A stretch of DNA of 24,925 nucleotides from a virus (IMGVR_UViG_3300029268_002493:1-24925); one strand, 5' to 3'; numbered from the stretch's first letter, positions 1 through 8,341 are shown. Numbers and translations: made by a program. Notes: generated by a model not told the origin, from the sequence alone.

Positions 1-34
1 GTTTATGCTTTCTTGTTAGTTTATATTGAATTGG

Positions 35-949
35 TTAAAGAGGACACCATCCATCCCCCAAAAAAAGAAAAGCCGCTTTCTGGGTTGGGTCATAATACAT
101 ATCACCGTCAGCAGGATTGCTGGGTTCCGTTTCGCTTGCCCCACGCCATTTAATAAAATCATGACTGTGCAAGCCGTCTAATAGATCAGCATTGACATTT
201 ACGCAAAGCAGTTGATTATTCACATATATCGGAGAATAGCCGTTCGCGTAGATCTCCAACTTCCGCCAAATGCTAACAGATGTTAAATTCATCCTTAAAA
301 GCAGGTTGTCCCCCATAACAAAAAATCGTATAGCGGCGTCGCCGTATGGGTTAGATGTGTTTATGTTAAGCCCATTGATTCCAGTACTTTCGATGACCCC
401 GCAGGCGGGAAGGTGTCTTAATAAGGAAGAGCCATAAAACTCATCAAAAAAATAAGAATAGAGACAACCAGCAGACGTATCTAACATAAGTGTAGAAAAT
501 CCAGCTTGATCCATATTGATATTTTGAATACAAACTCCGGAGAAAGAATCAGTAGTAAACAAGTGCCAATGATAATCAGGTTGCTGAGTTCCAATTCCAA
601 TTTGAAAACTATAAATTGGTTCTGGAAGTTCGAACATAGCTGAAGCAGAGAGGCTGTTATCAACACCACACTTAAGGATATTACCCTGGGTTACCGCAGA
701 GAAAATAACTTCCGAAAGCGCAGGATATTCTCCGATGGCAACAGAAGCGAAAGTTGGGTTAGCACTGACACCAATTGAGACCACGCCTGTTCCAGAATCG
801 GCCCCCGTACAACTGAGGCCCTGCATATTAGAATCGGAACGCAAAGCAAGTTTTGTAATAACAGATTTGCCCGAAATATTGGTGCAGAGATCGTCAATAG
901 TTATACCGCCATCCAGAATGTTATTGCTTTTAACCTGCGTGCGGGCCAT
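35..949 (-). CDS. Putative tail fibre / receptor-binding protein (304 aa)
   Basis: This is the last gene of the late operon and the leftmost in the window. It opens with a low-complexity N-terminus (MARTQVKSNNILDGGIT) of the kind that attaches fibres to the tail. Near residues 250-265 it carries ADLLDGLHSHDF, a motif that recurs in phage tail fibres and fibre tips. A short C-terminal stretch (SNPADGDMYYDPT) resembles trimeric fibre caps, and the protein ends in LGDGWCPL. The start is an ATG two bases after the preceding gene's stop, behind AGGGGAT. The middle has no family I recognise; host-range domains diverge quickly, so this is expected. Fibre role is inferred from the motif and from its place after another fibre gene. 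It could instead be a fibre-tip or head-decoration protein. Confidence 0.7.
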   Translation of the reverse strand: MARTQVKSNNILDGGITIDDLCTNISGKSVITKLALRSDSNMQGLSCTGADSGTGVVSIGVSANPTFASVAIGEYPALSEVIFSAVTQGNILKCGVDNSLSASAMFELPEPIYSFQIGIGTQQPDYHWHLFTTDSFSGVCIQNINMDQAGFSTLMLDTSAGCLYSYFFDEFYGSSLLRHLPACGVIESTGINGLNINTSNPYGDAAIRFFVMGDNLLLRMNLTSVSIWRKLEIYANGYSPIYVNNQLLCVNVNADLLDGLHSHDFIKWRGASETEPSNPADGDMYYDPTQKAAFLFLGDGWCPL

Positions 950-951
950 TT

Positions 952-2220
952 TTATCCCCTATAATACTGAATAATTACGTTATCGCCCGCCTTAGCGGCG
1001 GAAACCAATAGCACGCTAGTACCCGATGGCTTAGTATAATCTTCTGTGTATCTAAGTTTTATCCCATTATGGAACACATTGAACATACCAATTCTAAGAG
1101 TTCCTTCCACAGCTAATTCGCCCGTATTAGCCGCCGTTAGAGAGAATGTCGTCTGCCCTTCTGTTGCGGTATAAGATTGTTCAATCATGTCGGCCAGGAA
1201 AGCAACATTTGTTTTGTTTACAATTATAGTGTTAGTAGACATTGTAAGGCCGCTACCGATATTCACGCTTAACTTTGTTCCCGAACCTCCGGAGAGACCA
1301 CCGGTAGTGCTTAACGCACTGCTATTAATTTTGGCCTCAGTGATAGCGCCAGCCCCTATTTTATCCGTAGTAACTGCTCCGGTACCAATATGAGCTTCTA
1401 AAACTCCCCCTGCTTTGATTTTTAGAGTGGAGGTACTAATATCTAAGGAGGTATCAACATTAAGCCCAATAGCGACGGTGCGCGTGCCCCCGGTTAGGGT
1501 TATTCCGTTACCATTAGTAATATTGAAAGTATCGGTTTTAGTGGAAGCGCCCATGCTTCCGGCACCATTAATTGTAATAGCAGAATATGCCAGTTGGTTG
1601 ACTTCCGCACCGGAGGCGATCCCCGAGAGCTTGGTAAAATCTGAGCTACTCATCAAACCATTAATTGAACCGGTAGCCACTCTTGCGGTGTCGAGAGCAA
1701 AAGCAGTACCAGCAAGAGTCAGTCCTGTGCCTGCGGTATAGCTTCCGGCACCACTGAATTGTACCCACGTAATTGTGGTAGTCTCCAAAACCGCTGCGCC
1801 GGTATCAACCGTACAGACCCACCCTGTGTCAGCCTGTGTAGAACCGCTTTCAACGAAAACAAATGCGGAAGTCAGCTGATCCCAAGAGTCGGCATCAGAG
1901 GTTCTCGTCCATGCACCGGTGGCAACGGCATATATACCGTTTTGGCTGGAGGTTGTTTGATTTTTAACTAACACTCTATTGCCGGCGGTGAGGACAACCC
2001 CGTCTATCGTTTGAGCACCTGAGAGAGTAATAGTTCCGACTGTAGCGGCACGAACTGCGGCTTTTACCCTTAGGCCCTGAGCTACGGTATCCACGTAATT
2101 CTTAGTTGCCGCATCCTGGGCTAATGAAGGTTCTGCGAGATTAGTGATTTTTTTTGCGTTAAAATCAAGGTCTGCAACGATTTTAACTTGATTAGGGATA
2201 GAAATTTTTGTAATTGCCAT
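952..2220 (-). CDS. Tail fibre protein (422 aa)
   Basis: Three modules typical of phage fibres are visible. Residues about 20-48 hold the KITNLAEPSLAQDAATKNYV motif, common to tail fibres and collar-type proteins. Residues about 50-155 hold a beta-rich repeat domain recognisable from IDGVVLTAGNRVLVKNQTT followed by QNGIYAV and GAWTRTSDAD, found in many tail proteins. The last 75 residues hold an NG..L....DYT....V.L beta module that also ends the preceding gene product. The middle is rich in Gly, Thr and Ala, as in long beta-structured shafts. The start is ATG behind AGGAGC, nine bases after the upstream stop. It acts on the outside of the virion, presumably in adsorption. The fibre assignment is firm; the receptor cannot be inferred. 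Confidence 0.85.
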   Translation of the reverse strand: MAITKISIPNQVKIVADLDFNAKKITNLAEPSLAQDAATKNYVDTVAQGLRVKAAVRAATVGTITLSGAQTIDGVVLTAGNRVLVKNQTTSSQNGIYAVATGAWTRTSDADSWDQLTSAFVFVESGSTQADTGWVCTVDTGAAVLETTTITWVQFSGAGSYTAGTGLTLAGTAFALDTARVATGSINGLMSSSDFTKLSGIASGAEVNQLAYSAITINGAGSMGASTKTDTFNITNGNGITLTGGTRTVAIGLNVDTSLDISTSTLKIKAGGVLEAHIGTGAVTTDKIGAGAITEAKINSSALSTTGGLSGGSGTKLSVNIGSGLTMSTNTIIVNKTNVAFLADMIEQSYTATEGQTTFSLTAANTGELAVEGTLRIGMFNVFHNGIKLRYTEDYTKPSGTSVLLVSAAKAGDNVIIQYYRG

Positions 2221-2229
2221 GATTTGCTC

Positions 2230-3849
2230 CTAAAGAATTTGATAATTTATGAGAACGTTTGATTCGGGCGGTATCGCCTGGATAAACGTGATTGTGTTGT
2301 TGTTGGATTCTGTATAATCCTCGTTTAGTGTAAGCCTCATACCATTAAGGTAGAGTTCGGTAGAGGCGGATTGAAAGAGTTTTCGGGTTGTAAAAGAGAG
2401 GCTTTCGGTAGAAAGAGGAATTTCTCCCAATATTTTTCCTGATAGGAATTTATCTGAGAGCACGCTGGGATTGTTAAGACCCGGAGAAGCGGGTACAGTT
2501 GTGTTAAGAAGTATGGCCTCTAACTCTGTATACCCCTCCTGAAGATTGCGAACAATTTTGAAAGGTCGGTACTTTTTTCCATCGATTACATAATTATTAG
2601 TAATAGAAAAGTCGGTTCCAACGAGTTTAATAACATAAAAGATAGAAGTTGTTTCACCACCTCTGTGTTTTAACCAATAATCGGCTATAAGCCGGCCGTT
2701 AGGAACAAAGTTGGAGTCCCCTCCGAGCTGTGTAAAGTCATACCAGGAATTGCATGGGGAATAAACAATATCGGGATCCTTAATTGCAAAACATAGAGTC
2801 ATTCCCTGATTTGTAACCAGCCAAAGATTAGAGTGCCAATTGCCTTGGCCGGTGGGGCCTTGAGCGTCTGTCACAACTGGTGTTTTAACTTCAATGGTCT
2901 TGTCTTTAATATCAGTATAAACACCTGCTTCCCAAATATAGGGGGATTGATTAGTCGGGGGTTCAACAGTTACTCTAACATATTGGATGGGTAATGACTT
3001 AAATGTTCTTAAAATTGAGATGACTTTATTTCCGACAGGAAGAGATTGAGCCGGACTGTGGAATGGGAGAAAAAAGGGATATTCACTTTTTTCGACTCCC
3101 GTAATACAACAAAAACTGTTAGCAAGACTTCTCAGAACGTCAGCCAGGGTTTCAAATCCATAGCTTTTATCTTGGAAGATCTTGCTGATATTAACGTTGA
3201 CGTTTTCAATCGACCCGTTGAAATAATTATAAGACCCAAACTCATAATGAAACAGCCAGTGATGATTAATGTTAAGAGAGGCGTTTGGGTCTACTTTACG
3301 GTAAATCTTTTCTATCAAATCTTTAAGAAGTTCAGGCTGGTCATAAGTTGAATAGCCCAACGGATTCGTCGGATTACCGTCAAGATCGAATAGTTTTGTT
3401 TCATTGAGAATATTGGTTGAGGGTGCAGCTTTGAATTCAAAGGTTTTTTCGGCTTCGGGGTATTCGAGTTCATCGAGCTTAATTTTACCGGTAAATTCAT
3501 TAACAAAAACCTGGTTATTAAGAATTTGGAGGGTAACTTCCGCCTCTTTGCTTAAGACATGCGGGGCGTATTGCCCGCCTTCGTTGAAGAATATCTTAGT
3601 AAGGAAGTCTTTAGAGTCAAGCACGGTGAAGGTAAAGAACGAGGGAACGATAAGAAGATTTTTCATCTCATAGGATGTATCAATTTCACCAAGATTTGTT
3701 ATATAACATCCAACAGAAGAGGCGGTGATAATCGTGTCTATATGATTATTATAATCAAAAGAAATGGTGAGTTTACATCTCTCTCCGGTCGGAAGCAGCA
3801 TTCTGTGGTTGCTTCCGTCAGACTCGAATACTATTAGGAGTTTAGCCAT
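2230..3849 (-). CDS. Putative tail-tip / distal tail protein (539 aa)
   Basis: It lies directly after the tape measure gene, with its start overlapping that gene's stop by eight bases, which is the usual place for distal-tail or baseplate-hub proteins of long-tailed phages. The protein is beta-rich and has no signal peptide or membrane segment. Residues 1-140 look like a compact beta domain. Residues about 486-539 form the fibre-type module LYLNGMRL...NEDYT... that ends in VLINYQIL, which the next gene product also carries at its C-terminus. I do not recognise a named family for the first 480 residues. Tail-tip function is inferred from position and from the C-terminal module. A hub or fibre-anchor role is equally possible. 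Confidence 0.6.
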   Translation of the reverse strand: MAKLLIVFESDGSNHRMLLPTGERCKLTISFDYNNHIDTIITASSVGCYITNLGEIDTSYEMKNLLIVPSFFTFTVLDSKDFLTKIFFNEGGQYAPHVLSKEAEVTLQILNNQVFVNEFTGKIKLDELEYPEAEKTFEFKAAPSTNILNETKLFDLDGNPTNPLGYSTYDQPELLKDLIEKIYRKVDPNASLNINHHWLFHYEFGSYNYFNGSIENVNVNISKIFQDKSYGFETLADVLRSLANSFCCITGVEKSEYPFFLPFHSPAQSLPVGNKVISILRTFKSLPIQYVRVTVEPPTNQSPYIWEAGVYTDIKDKTIEVKTPVVTDAQGPTGQGNWHSNLWLVTNQGMTLCFAIKDPDIVYSPCNSWYDFTQLGGDSNFVPNGRLIADYWLKHRGGETTSIFYVIKLVGTDFSITNNYVIDGKKYRPFKIVRNLQEGYTELEAILLNTTVPASPGLNNPSVLSDKFLSGKILGEIPLSTESLSFTTRKLFQSASTELYLNGMRLTLNEDYTESNNNTITFIQAIPPESNVLINYQIL

Positions 3850-6580
3850 AGTTTAGGACATTCCTTTCTAATTGATCAAGGCGCATTCTAAGCTTATTAA
3901 AACTCATATCCATTTTCCCGGAAAGATTAATATTAATGGGTTGAGGGGCACGCTGGTTATTAGCATAAAATTTTGTAAGATAGGATAGGGGGAAAACTCC
4001 TTCTGATTCACTTCCTTCGCCGACCATCATGAGAGTTGGGCGTGTGACAATAGCGCCGGATGCAGCACCGGCTATGGTTGGAATCTCGAATGAACCGCCC
4101 CCGATGGGAGAGATCTTTCCGAATAAACCACCCAAAAAGCTAGTGGCGCCACCAGTGAGGGCGGAGAAACCAGCGACAATTACGTTTAACACTATCCATT
4201 CAGCTACCATCTTTTGCAGGGTTTGTAGCACAGCATTGCCAAAATTAGCAAAGGCCACAGTCATAAAATCAGCGTCATCTTTAACTCTGATGCGTAATTG
4301 TCCAAACATTTCCGCAATCATATTCACTGAATTATCTGTAATGCTCTCCATTAGTTTGCTTTTAGACGCCCAGTGATCAACTATTTGCTGTGTTGTTTCA
4401 GACACGGGAACGGGTAACTCAACTTCAGGGACATAAGGCAGGGGACCATTGCCAAAAGATTGAAAAGACATCGGCAACTGCGCTTTCGGAAGCTCTCCTT
4501 GCGGACTCAAAAGTTCGTTCAACAGAGGATTATTTTTCTTTATCCATTCGAAATATTCACTCTGGAGAGCTTTCTCTTTGTTAATTCTAAACGTTGTTTC
4601 GTTAAATTTATCTCCAAGACTCTTCTTAAAAGAAGTGATTTCTTCGTCCATCAATTTTTTTCTAAAATCGTAATAGTTTGAGTCAGCGAACTTCACCTGG
4701 TCATAATATTTTTTTAGGTCATCTATAGACTTGGAGGTGGAGGAAGATGTTTTCGTTTTCCCCGATAATGAGTCAAGTTCTTTCTGAGTAGATTTAATAA
4801 GGTTTAGCACTCTGGACTGTCCCGCTTTATCTGTTATGTCGAGTTTGTCATATTCGCCATTTAAGGCTTCAATTTCTTTTTTAAGCTTGTTAGTGTAAGC
4901 TCCCACAGATGTGTCGTTAACAATAGGAGAGGGTGTTTTGTCTAGATCCTTAGCAAGCACATCCATTCGCTTTGTAATACTCTCGACCTCCTTTGCTGCC
5001 GTTTTGTAGTTTTGTAATTCCTCATCAAAAGCCGAATTTGATATTTGCTTTGTGACACTCCCTTTAACATAATCCCAGAAACTGGGGCCCCCGATATTCT
5101 TCATTTTTTCTTCAGAGTCGAGTTGTTTCCCTCTTGCTTCTCTTAATTTATCCTCTAATATTTGCAAGTCCATTTTTTTTATGTAAAGGCCATTGATCTT
5201 TTTAATTGACGCTGAGAGTTCTTCGTTCGATGTTTTCTCGAGGTTAATATTCCCAAGATAGCCCGGATATTTTTGGTTAATTTCATCCAGAATGCGTTTT
5301 CTTTCGTCATTTTTAAGATTATTGTCTTGAAGTTTGTCAGTAAGGGATTGAAATTCTCTCTGGTTAAGACGAAGGTCTTTTTCTGTTTCGGACATTTCCT
5401 GATTAACTTCTTCGGCGCTGTCTCCGAATAAGGAGAAAGCCGTTGCCAGAGCACCAACGGCCAGACTCACCCAGCCGATGGGACCAAGCGAGGCAAAAAA
5501 GCCCTTGACTGCAATAGACGCGGCAGCCATTTTCCCTGCAAAAACCTGACCGGACATGGAAGCAAGGTTCATTTGAAGTGAAGCAGTCTGCATCGCGGCT
5601 CTTAGTGTGGTGGTATTTATTATCATGGGGACAAGACCGGCAAGATTGGCTTTAAGTCCTGTTACCTGTAGGAGCATAAGCGCTGTTGTGAGGGCGCCGG
5701 CTCCTGCTATCACGCCTCCCAACGCTGGCGAGACTTGATTAATTTTACCAATAAAATTAGAGACGGCTATAACTATGGGGCTAATCCCAAAGTTTAGAGC
5801 GCTTCCAAAAGCAGTCTGCATAACACCGATATTATCGCTAAGCGTGGAGAGTAGACCGGCGCCGGATGCACTTTGTTTGTCCATCATACCAAAGAACCTG
5901 CCTCCTTCGCTGGTTGCACCGATGAAAGCCTCCTTAACAAGATCAAAGGAAATCCGTCCGGCTGAGACTTCATCTTTGAGTTCTCCCATAGATTTCCCGG
6001 TTTTTTCTGACATAACCTGTAAAGGGTTAAATCCTGCCCCAATCATCTGTAAGAGGTCGCCGCCCATAAGCTTGCCACTCGAAGCAACCTGGGCAAATAC
6101 AAGGGAAAGAGAAGATAGCTTCTCTGCATTGCCACCGCTAACATCTCCGAGCATCTTCAGGTACGGAATAATATTATTAGCCTCTATTCCGAAGTTAAGA
6201 AGGAGTTGAGCGTTTTTGCTAATATCGGGAAATTCAAAAGGTGTGACTGCAGCAAATGTCTTGAGATCCGAAAGCATGATCTTAGCAGCCTCGGCGCTTC
6301 CCAACATCACTTCGAAGCTAATTTGAGCTTGCTCGGCATCAAGAGCCAAGGTGAAGGGTGTTCCGAATACGTCGGAGATTACGCCGTATACCTCCTGGAA
6401 GCCCTGCATAGCATTTCGTGCATTTGTTAGCCCATCGACTAAACCGGCACCGACACCGGTACCGCTGTCCTTTGTCTTTTTGAAAGACGCTATCAGCTCA
6501 TCGATCTCTTTCTGAGTTGCGTCAAGAGTAGTGAGAGCTTCCTTCCCATCTATTACTATTGTTAGCTTGATTTGTGACAT
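3842..6580 (-). CDS. Tail tape measure protein (912 aa)
   Basis: This is the longest gene in the window. Residues about 60-260 match the conserved tape-measure domain: an AEQAQISFEVMLGSAEAA segment, TPFEFPDISKNAQ, and GGDLLQMIGAGFNPLQVMSE. Hydrophobic Gly/Ala-rich stretches follow (for example around GGVIAGAGALTTALMLL and PIGWVSLAVGALATAFSLFG), then a long charged coiled-coil region from about residue 390 to 640, and a further hydrophobic patch near residues 800-835. This is the usual architecture of tape measure proteins, which set tail length and enter the membrane during DNA ejection. It follows the tail-assembly chaperone frames, as in lambda and Mu. The ATG start lies about 160 bases downstream of the end of the frameshifted chaperone frame. 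Confidence 0.93.
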   Translation of the reverse strand: MSQIKLTIVIDGKEALTTLDATQKEIDELIASFKKTKDSGTGVGAGLVDGLTNARNAMQGFQEVYGVISDVFGTPFTLALDAEQAQISFEVMLGSAEAAKIMLSDLKTFAAVTPFEFPDISKNAQLLLNFGIEANNIIPYLKMLGDVSGGNAEKLSSLSLVFAQVASSGKLMGGDLLQMIGAGFNPLQVMSEKTGKSMGELKDEVSAGRISFDLVKEAFIGATSEGGRFFGMMDKQSASGAGLLSTLSDNIGVMQTAFGSALNFGISPIVIAVSNFIGKINQVSPALGGVIAGAGALTTALMLLQVTGLKANLAGLVPMIINTTTLRAAMQTASLQMNLASMSGQVFAGKMAAASIAVKGFFASLGPIGWVSLAVGALATAFSLFGDSAEEVNQEMSETEKDLRLNQREFQSLTDKLQDNNLKNDERKRILDEINQKYPGYLGNINLEKTSNEELSASIKKINGLYIKKMDLQILEDKLREARGKQLDSEEKMKNIGGPSFWDYVKGSVTKQISNSAFDEELQNYKTAAKEVESITKRMDVLAKDLDKTPSPIVNDTSVGAYTNKLKKEIEALNGEYDKLDITDKAGQSRVLNLIKSTQKELDSLSGKTKTSSSTSKSIDDLKKYYDQVKFADSNYYDFRKKLMDEEITSFKKSLGDKFNETTFRINKEKALQSEYFEWIKKNNPLLNELLSPQGELPKAQLPMSFQSFGNGPLPYVPEVELPVPVSETTQQIVDHWASKSKLMESITDNSVNMIAEMFGQLRIRVKDDADFMTVAFANFGNAVLQTLQKMVAEWIVLNVIVAGFSALTGGATSFLGGLFGKISPIGGGSFEIPTIAGAASGAIVTRPTLMMVGEGSESEGVFPLSYLTKFYANNQRAPQPININLSGKMDMSFNKLRMRLDQLERNVLNYG

Positions 6581-6596
6581 TATTTTGTTATATTTG
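6566..6596 (+). promoter_or_regulatory. Candidate Bacteroidota-type promoter reading plus
   Basis: CTTG (6566-6569) is followed by 19 bases and then TATATTTG (6589-6596). This fits the Bacteroidota pattern TTTG-N19-TAnnTTTG with one mismatch in the -33 box. A start near 6603 would leave a leader of about 14 bases before the small plus-strand ORF at 6617. The promoter overlaps the beginning of the tape measure gene on the other strand. It is AT-rich sequence, so chance is possible. Confidence 0.35.
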
Positions 6597-6616
6597 CATA
6601 TAATCTTAGATTAATT

Positions 6617-6745
6617 ATGACAACAATTGAGTGTATTCTTTTTTGGATGATTCTTATCCCAATGGTTTGGGCGATAAACAAATATATCGTTAATAAAATA
6701 TCTCCGTGTGACAACAGCTATTTAGAGAAGCATTGGCGCGACTAA
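6617..6745 (+). CDS. Possible small membrane protein (42 aa), antisense to late operon
   Basis: This ORF occupies the gap between the frameshifted tail chaperone and the tape measure gene, on the strand opposite to both. It encodes 42 residues with one hydrophobic segment (ILFWMILIPMVWAI, residues about 7-20) followed by a charged, lysine-containing tail. A Bacteroidota-like promoter sits just upstream. No clear Shine-Dalgarno sequence is visible. Its stop overlaps the end of the chaperone -1 frame by three bases. Against it: it is short, and an antisense gene within a late operon is unusual. It is recorded because it fills most of an otherwise gene-free stretch. Function unknown; single-pass membrane location is inferred from hydrophobicity alone. 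Confidence 0.35.
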   Translation: MTTIECILFWMILIPMVWAINKYIVNKISPCDNSYLEKHWRD

Positions 6746-7310
6746 AGAGAGGCTTGGAACGCATTATTGTCGAGCAGTTTGTTTAGCTCTTCCACTCTTT
6801 TTATATAAAGCCACTCATAAACCCAATTTCTTTCTGTATTCAAGACAGCCTCTTTTTTAGAAATATCACCATCGGTAAGTTCGTATACAATATCCCGCAG
6901 ATCATTAGTCCTAATTTTCGGAAAGAAATAGTCTGCGGAATATTTCTTTAATCGTCTTGCTTCTTCAATGGCGTCCGTAGCTCTGCAGTTAAGCTGCGCA
7001 AAGCGAGCGTTGAACGCTGTGATGAACTTATTTTCGTATAAAAAAAATCAGCGACCACTTCAACAGCAACCGCCTCATCAATTTCGTTGACATCAATTAC
7101 ATCAACAGGATCCATCGGTTCGAGAATCAGAGATAATAATTCAAACAGGTCTTCTTGCTTAAAGTGCGTCGCAACATTAAGCGAGTCACCCTCTGCTACC
7201 AGTGAGAGCTTTATTAGAGCATTGACCCGCGGAGCTTCTTTAAGTTTAATGTTTCTTAGCCGGGCGTTTAACCCGGCTATATTGTAGATTTTGTTTTTGA
7301 TTTCGTCCAT
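6742..7310 (-). CDS. Tail assembly chaperone, -1 frameshift product (GT-like, 189 aa)
   Basis: The short chaperone frame reaches a run of eight T (minus strand, positions 7047-7040) read as GAT TTT TTT TAT. A slip of -1 on T TTT TTT enters a frame open for 99 codons with no start codon of its own, continuing LYENKFITAFNARF and ending at TAG (6744-6742). The joined product has 90 residues in frame 0 plus 99 in frame -1. The extension is charged and helical (IEEARRLKKY, RVEELNKLLD). Lambda G/GT and Mu gp41/gp42 use the same arrangement just ahead of the tape measure gene, where the long form recruits tape measure protein during tail assembly. A sequencing error in the homopolymer, or a broken gene, would look similar; position strongly favours programmed shifting. 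Confidence 0.72.
6948..7310 (-). CDS. Tail assembly chaperone, short form (G-like, 120 aa)
   Basis: Starting from the ATG at 7310, eight bases after the tail tube gene stop, this frame encodes MDEIKNKIYNIAGLNARLRN and continues as a small acidic helical protein (EPMDPVDVIDVNEIDEAV) until the slippery T8 run. Without a shift it terminates at 6948 after a positively charged tail. The longer frame upstream would need a TTG start inside the preceding gene and is not preferred. Its position between tail tube and tape measure genes is that of gpG of lambda and gp41 of Mu, which coat the tape measure protein before tail tube polymerisation. No sequence family is recognised, as is normal for these fast-evolving chaperones. 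Confidence 0.68.
   Translation of the reverse strand: MDEIKNKIYNIAGLNARLRNIKLKEAPRVNALIKLSLVAEGDSLNVATHFKQEDLFELLSLILEPMDPVDVIDVNEIDEAVAVEVVADFFYTKISSSQRSTLALRSLTAELRTPLKKQDD
7040..7047 (-). promoter_or_regulatory. Slippery sequence for -1 ribosomal frameshift (T8)
   Basis: Eight consecutive T on the minus strand are phased T TTT TTT T relative to the upstream frame, which is the X XXY YYZ layout of -1 shift sites. The -1 frame is open from here to 6742, while the zero frame stops at 6948. I did not find an obvious strong stem downstream by eye. Confidence 0.65.
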
Positions 7311-7317
7311 GTAATCA

Positions 7318-8136
7318 CTATAAATCAAATGAGACTGTTAATGTTTCGCCAAGATGTGCTTCTCCGCCGGTGGCATCCGTGAAGTATAACTTATAGAGCC
7401 CGGTTTCAAGAATAATTTCATACTTTGTGTCAGCGATGGTGACGGTTCCAGTCCCTGTAGTTTTTGTAAGTACCACATTAGAGGGCTCTCTTTCAATTGG
7501 ATCAAGGTTCCGGTCCACAAGTGTAAGCTTTATTTCAGTAATGTCATCTTCTGCTGTTGGAGCACCAGGCATAATATATTTAACAAGTGGCTCGTTAGTG
7601 CGCAATTTATAAGCGTAAGAGAATTCCGTGGCCGCGGGGATGCCTTCACTCGGGAGTGAGGTAGGGTTCCCCGGAAGAGCCCAGAAGTCAGACCAGCTGC
7701 CCCACGGACTCGGATTTAGAAATTCGATTATCCTGTCAGCTTCAACATATTTGTTCCCGGTAAGCTTGATAGAGGATTTGTCGTCACCGGGGGTAGCCGT
7801 TACTTCGAGATTAAGGAGGACTGACATGATATAAGTGTCCATTCCTTTAAGCATGATGGTGCAGACTTTGTTTACCAGCTTCTGGATTTCAAAAAGGGAG
7901 AAATACTGAAATGTTTCGATTGTGACCGAGCAGTCATAACCCAGAAGGAGCTTGCTGCCGTCTACGAGTTCTGACAGTCTTGGTTTCATTTCAACAGCGA
8001 CTCCGGATTTGGGAATGAGGAGAGAGCCCGCCCATCCGGTTGAGCCTGCCCAGGCGTCGTCGCGAATGTAAACGTCCGTTACACCCTTTAACATGCGGGT
8101 TTTGTCTTTAGTTATATTGGGGATAATGTCTGGCAT
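7318..8136 (-). CDS. Putative major tail (tube) protein (272 aa)
   Basis: This mid-sized soluble protein precedes the tail chaperone and tape measure genes, the canonical place of the major tail tube protein. It has an all-beta flavour (GVTDVYIRDD, SVTIETFQYF) and a C-terminal region of about 80 residues (EIKLTLVDRNLDPIE..., TGTVTIADTKYEIILETGLY) that looks like an Ig-like add-on domain, common on siphovirus tube subunits. No tail sheath gene is found beside it, so the tail is probably non-contractile. The start is an ATG immediately after the stop of the candidate holin gene. The assignment rests on context and fold impression; I do not recognise a diagnostic motif. Confidence 0.7.
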   Translation of the reverse strand: MPDIIPNITKDKTRMLKGVTDVYIRDDAWAGSTGWAGSLLIPKSGVAVEMKPRLSELVDGSKLLLGYDCSVTIETFQYFSLFEIQKLVNKVCTIMLKGMDTYIMSVLLNLEVTATPGDDKSSIKLTGNKYVEADRIIEFLNPSPWGSWSDFWALPGNPTSLPSEGIPAATEFSYAYKLRTNEPLVKYIMPGAPTAEDDITEIKLTLVDRNLDPIEREPSNVVLTKTTGTGTVTIADTKYEIILETGLYKLYFTDATGGEAHLGETLTVSFDL

Positions 8137-8137
8137 A

Positions 8138-8341
8138 TTATTTACCTTTCGTCAATTGAATAAATTTTGTGTTAGAATACTGGAGCAAGTCAGCACTTGC
8201 GAATAGTAAGAATATACCCTGTCCAATTTGATAGGCGACTGTATATTCAGGGGTAATCTGAGCAACGAAAGCACCAAGCATAGCAATTCTACGCTTATTA
8301 CCTTCGAAGAATGTCCATATTTTGTTTAAGTATTTTTTCAT
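8138..8341 (-). CDS. Small membrane protein, candidate holin (67 aa)
   Basis: A basic N-terminus (MKKYLNKIWTFFEGNKRR) is followed by a hydrophobic region from about residue 19 to 50 (IAMLGAFVAQI, then GQGIFLLFASADLL) and a short polar lysine-containing tail. Size, charge pattern and location two genes after a cell-wall hydrolase fit a holin or other lysis accessory that sits in the inner membrane. One or two membrane passes are possible. No holin family signature is evident, so function is inferred from context only. It abuts the tail tube gene. Confidence 0.5.
   Translation of the reverse strand: MKKYLNKIWTFFEGNKRRIAMLGAFVAQITPEYTVAYQIGQGIFLLFASADLLQYSNTKFIQLTKGK

Noticed and set aside
1-34. 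Phage end or attachment site at the left edge
   Set aside because: The 34 bases after the fibre stop are AT-rich, with no TG..CA terminus, repeat or host sequence that could be recognised.
35-2220. Diversity-generating retroelement acting on the fibre genes
   Set aside because: No reverse transcriptase, accessory gene or template/variable repeat pair was found in the window.
6948-7310. Tail-chaperone gene read as a pseudogene with a frameshift mutation
   Set aside because: Both frames look protein-like and the slippery run lies exactly where tail chaperones use programmed shifting; a homopolymer sequencing error remains possible and is noted in the finding.
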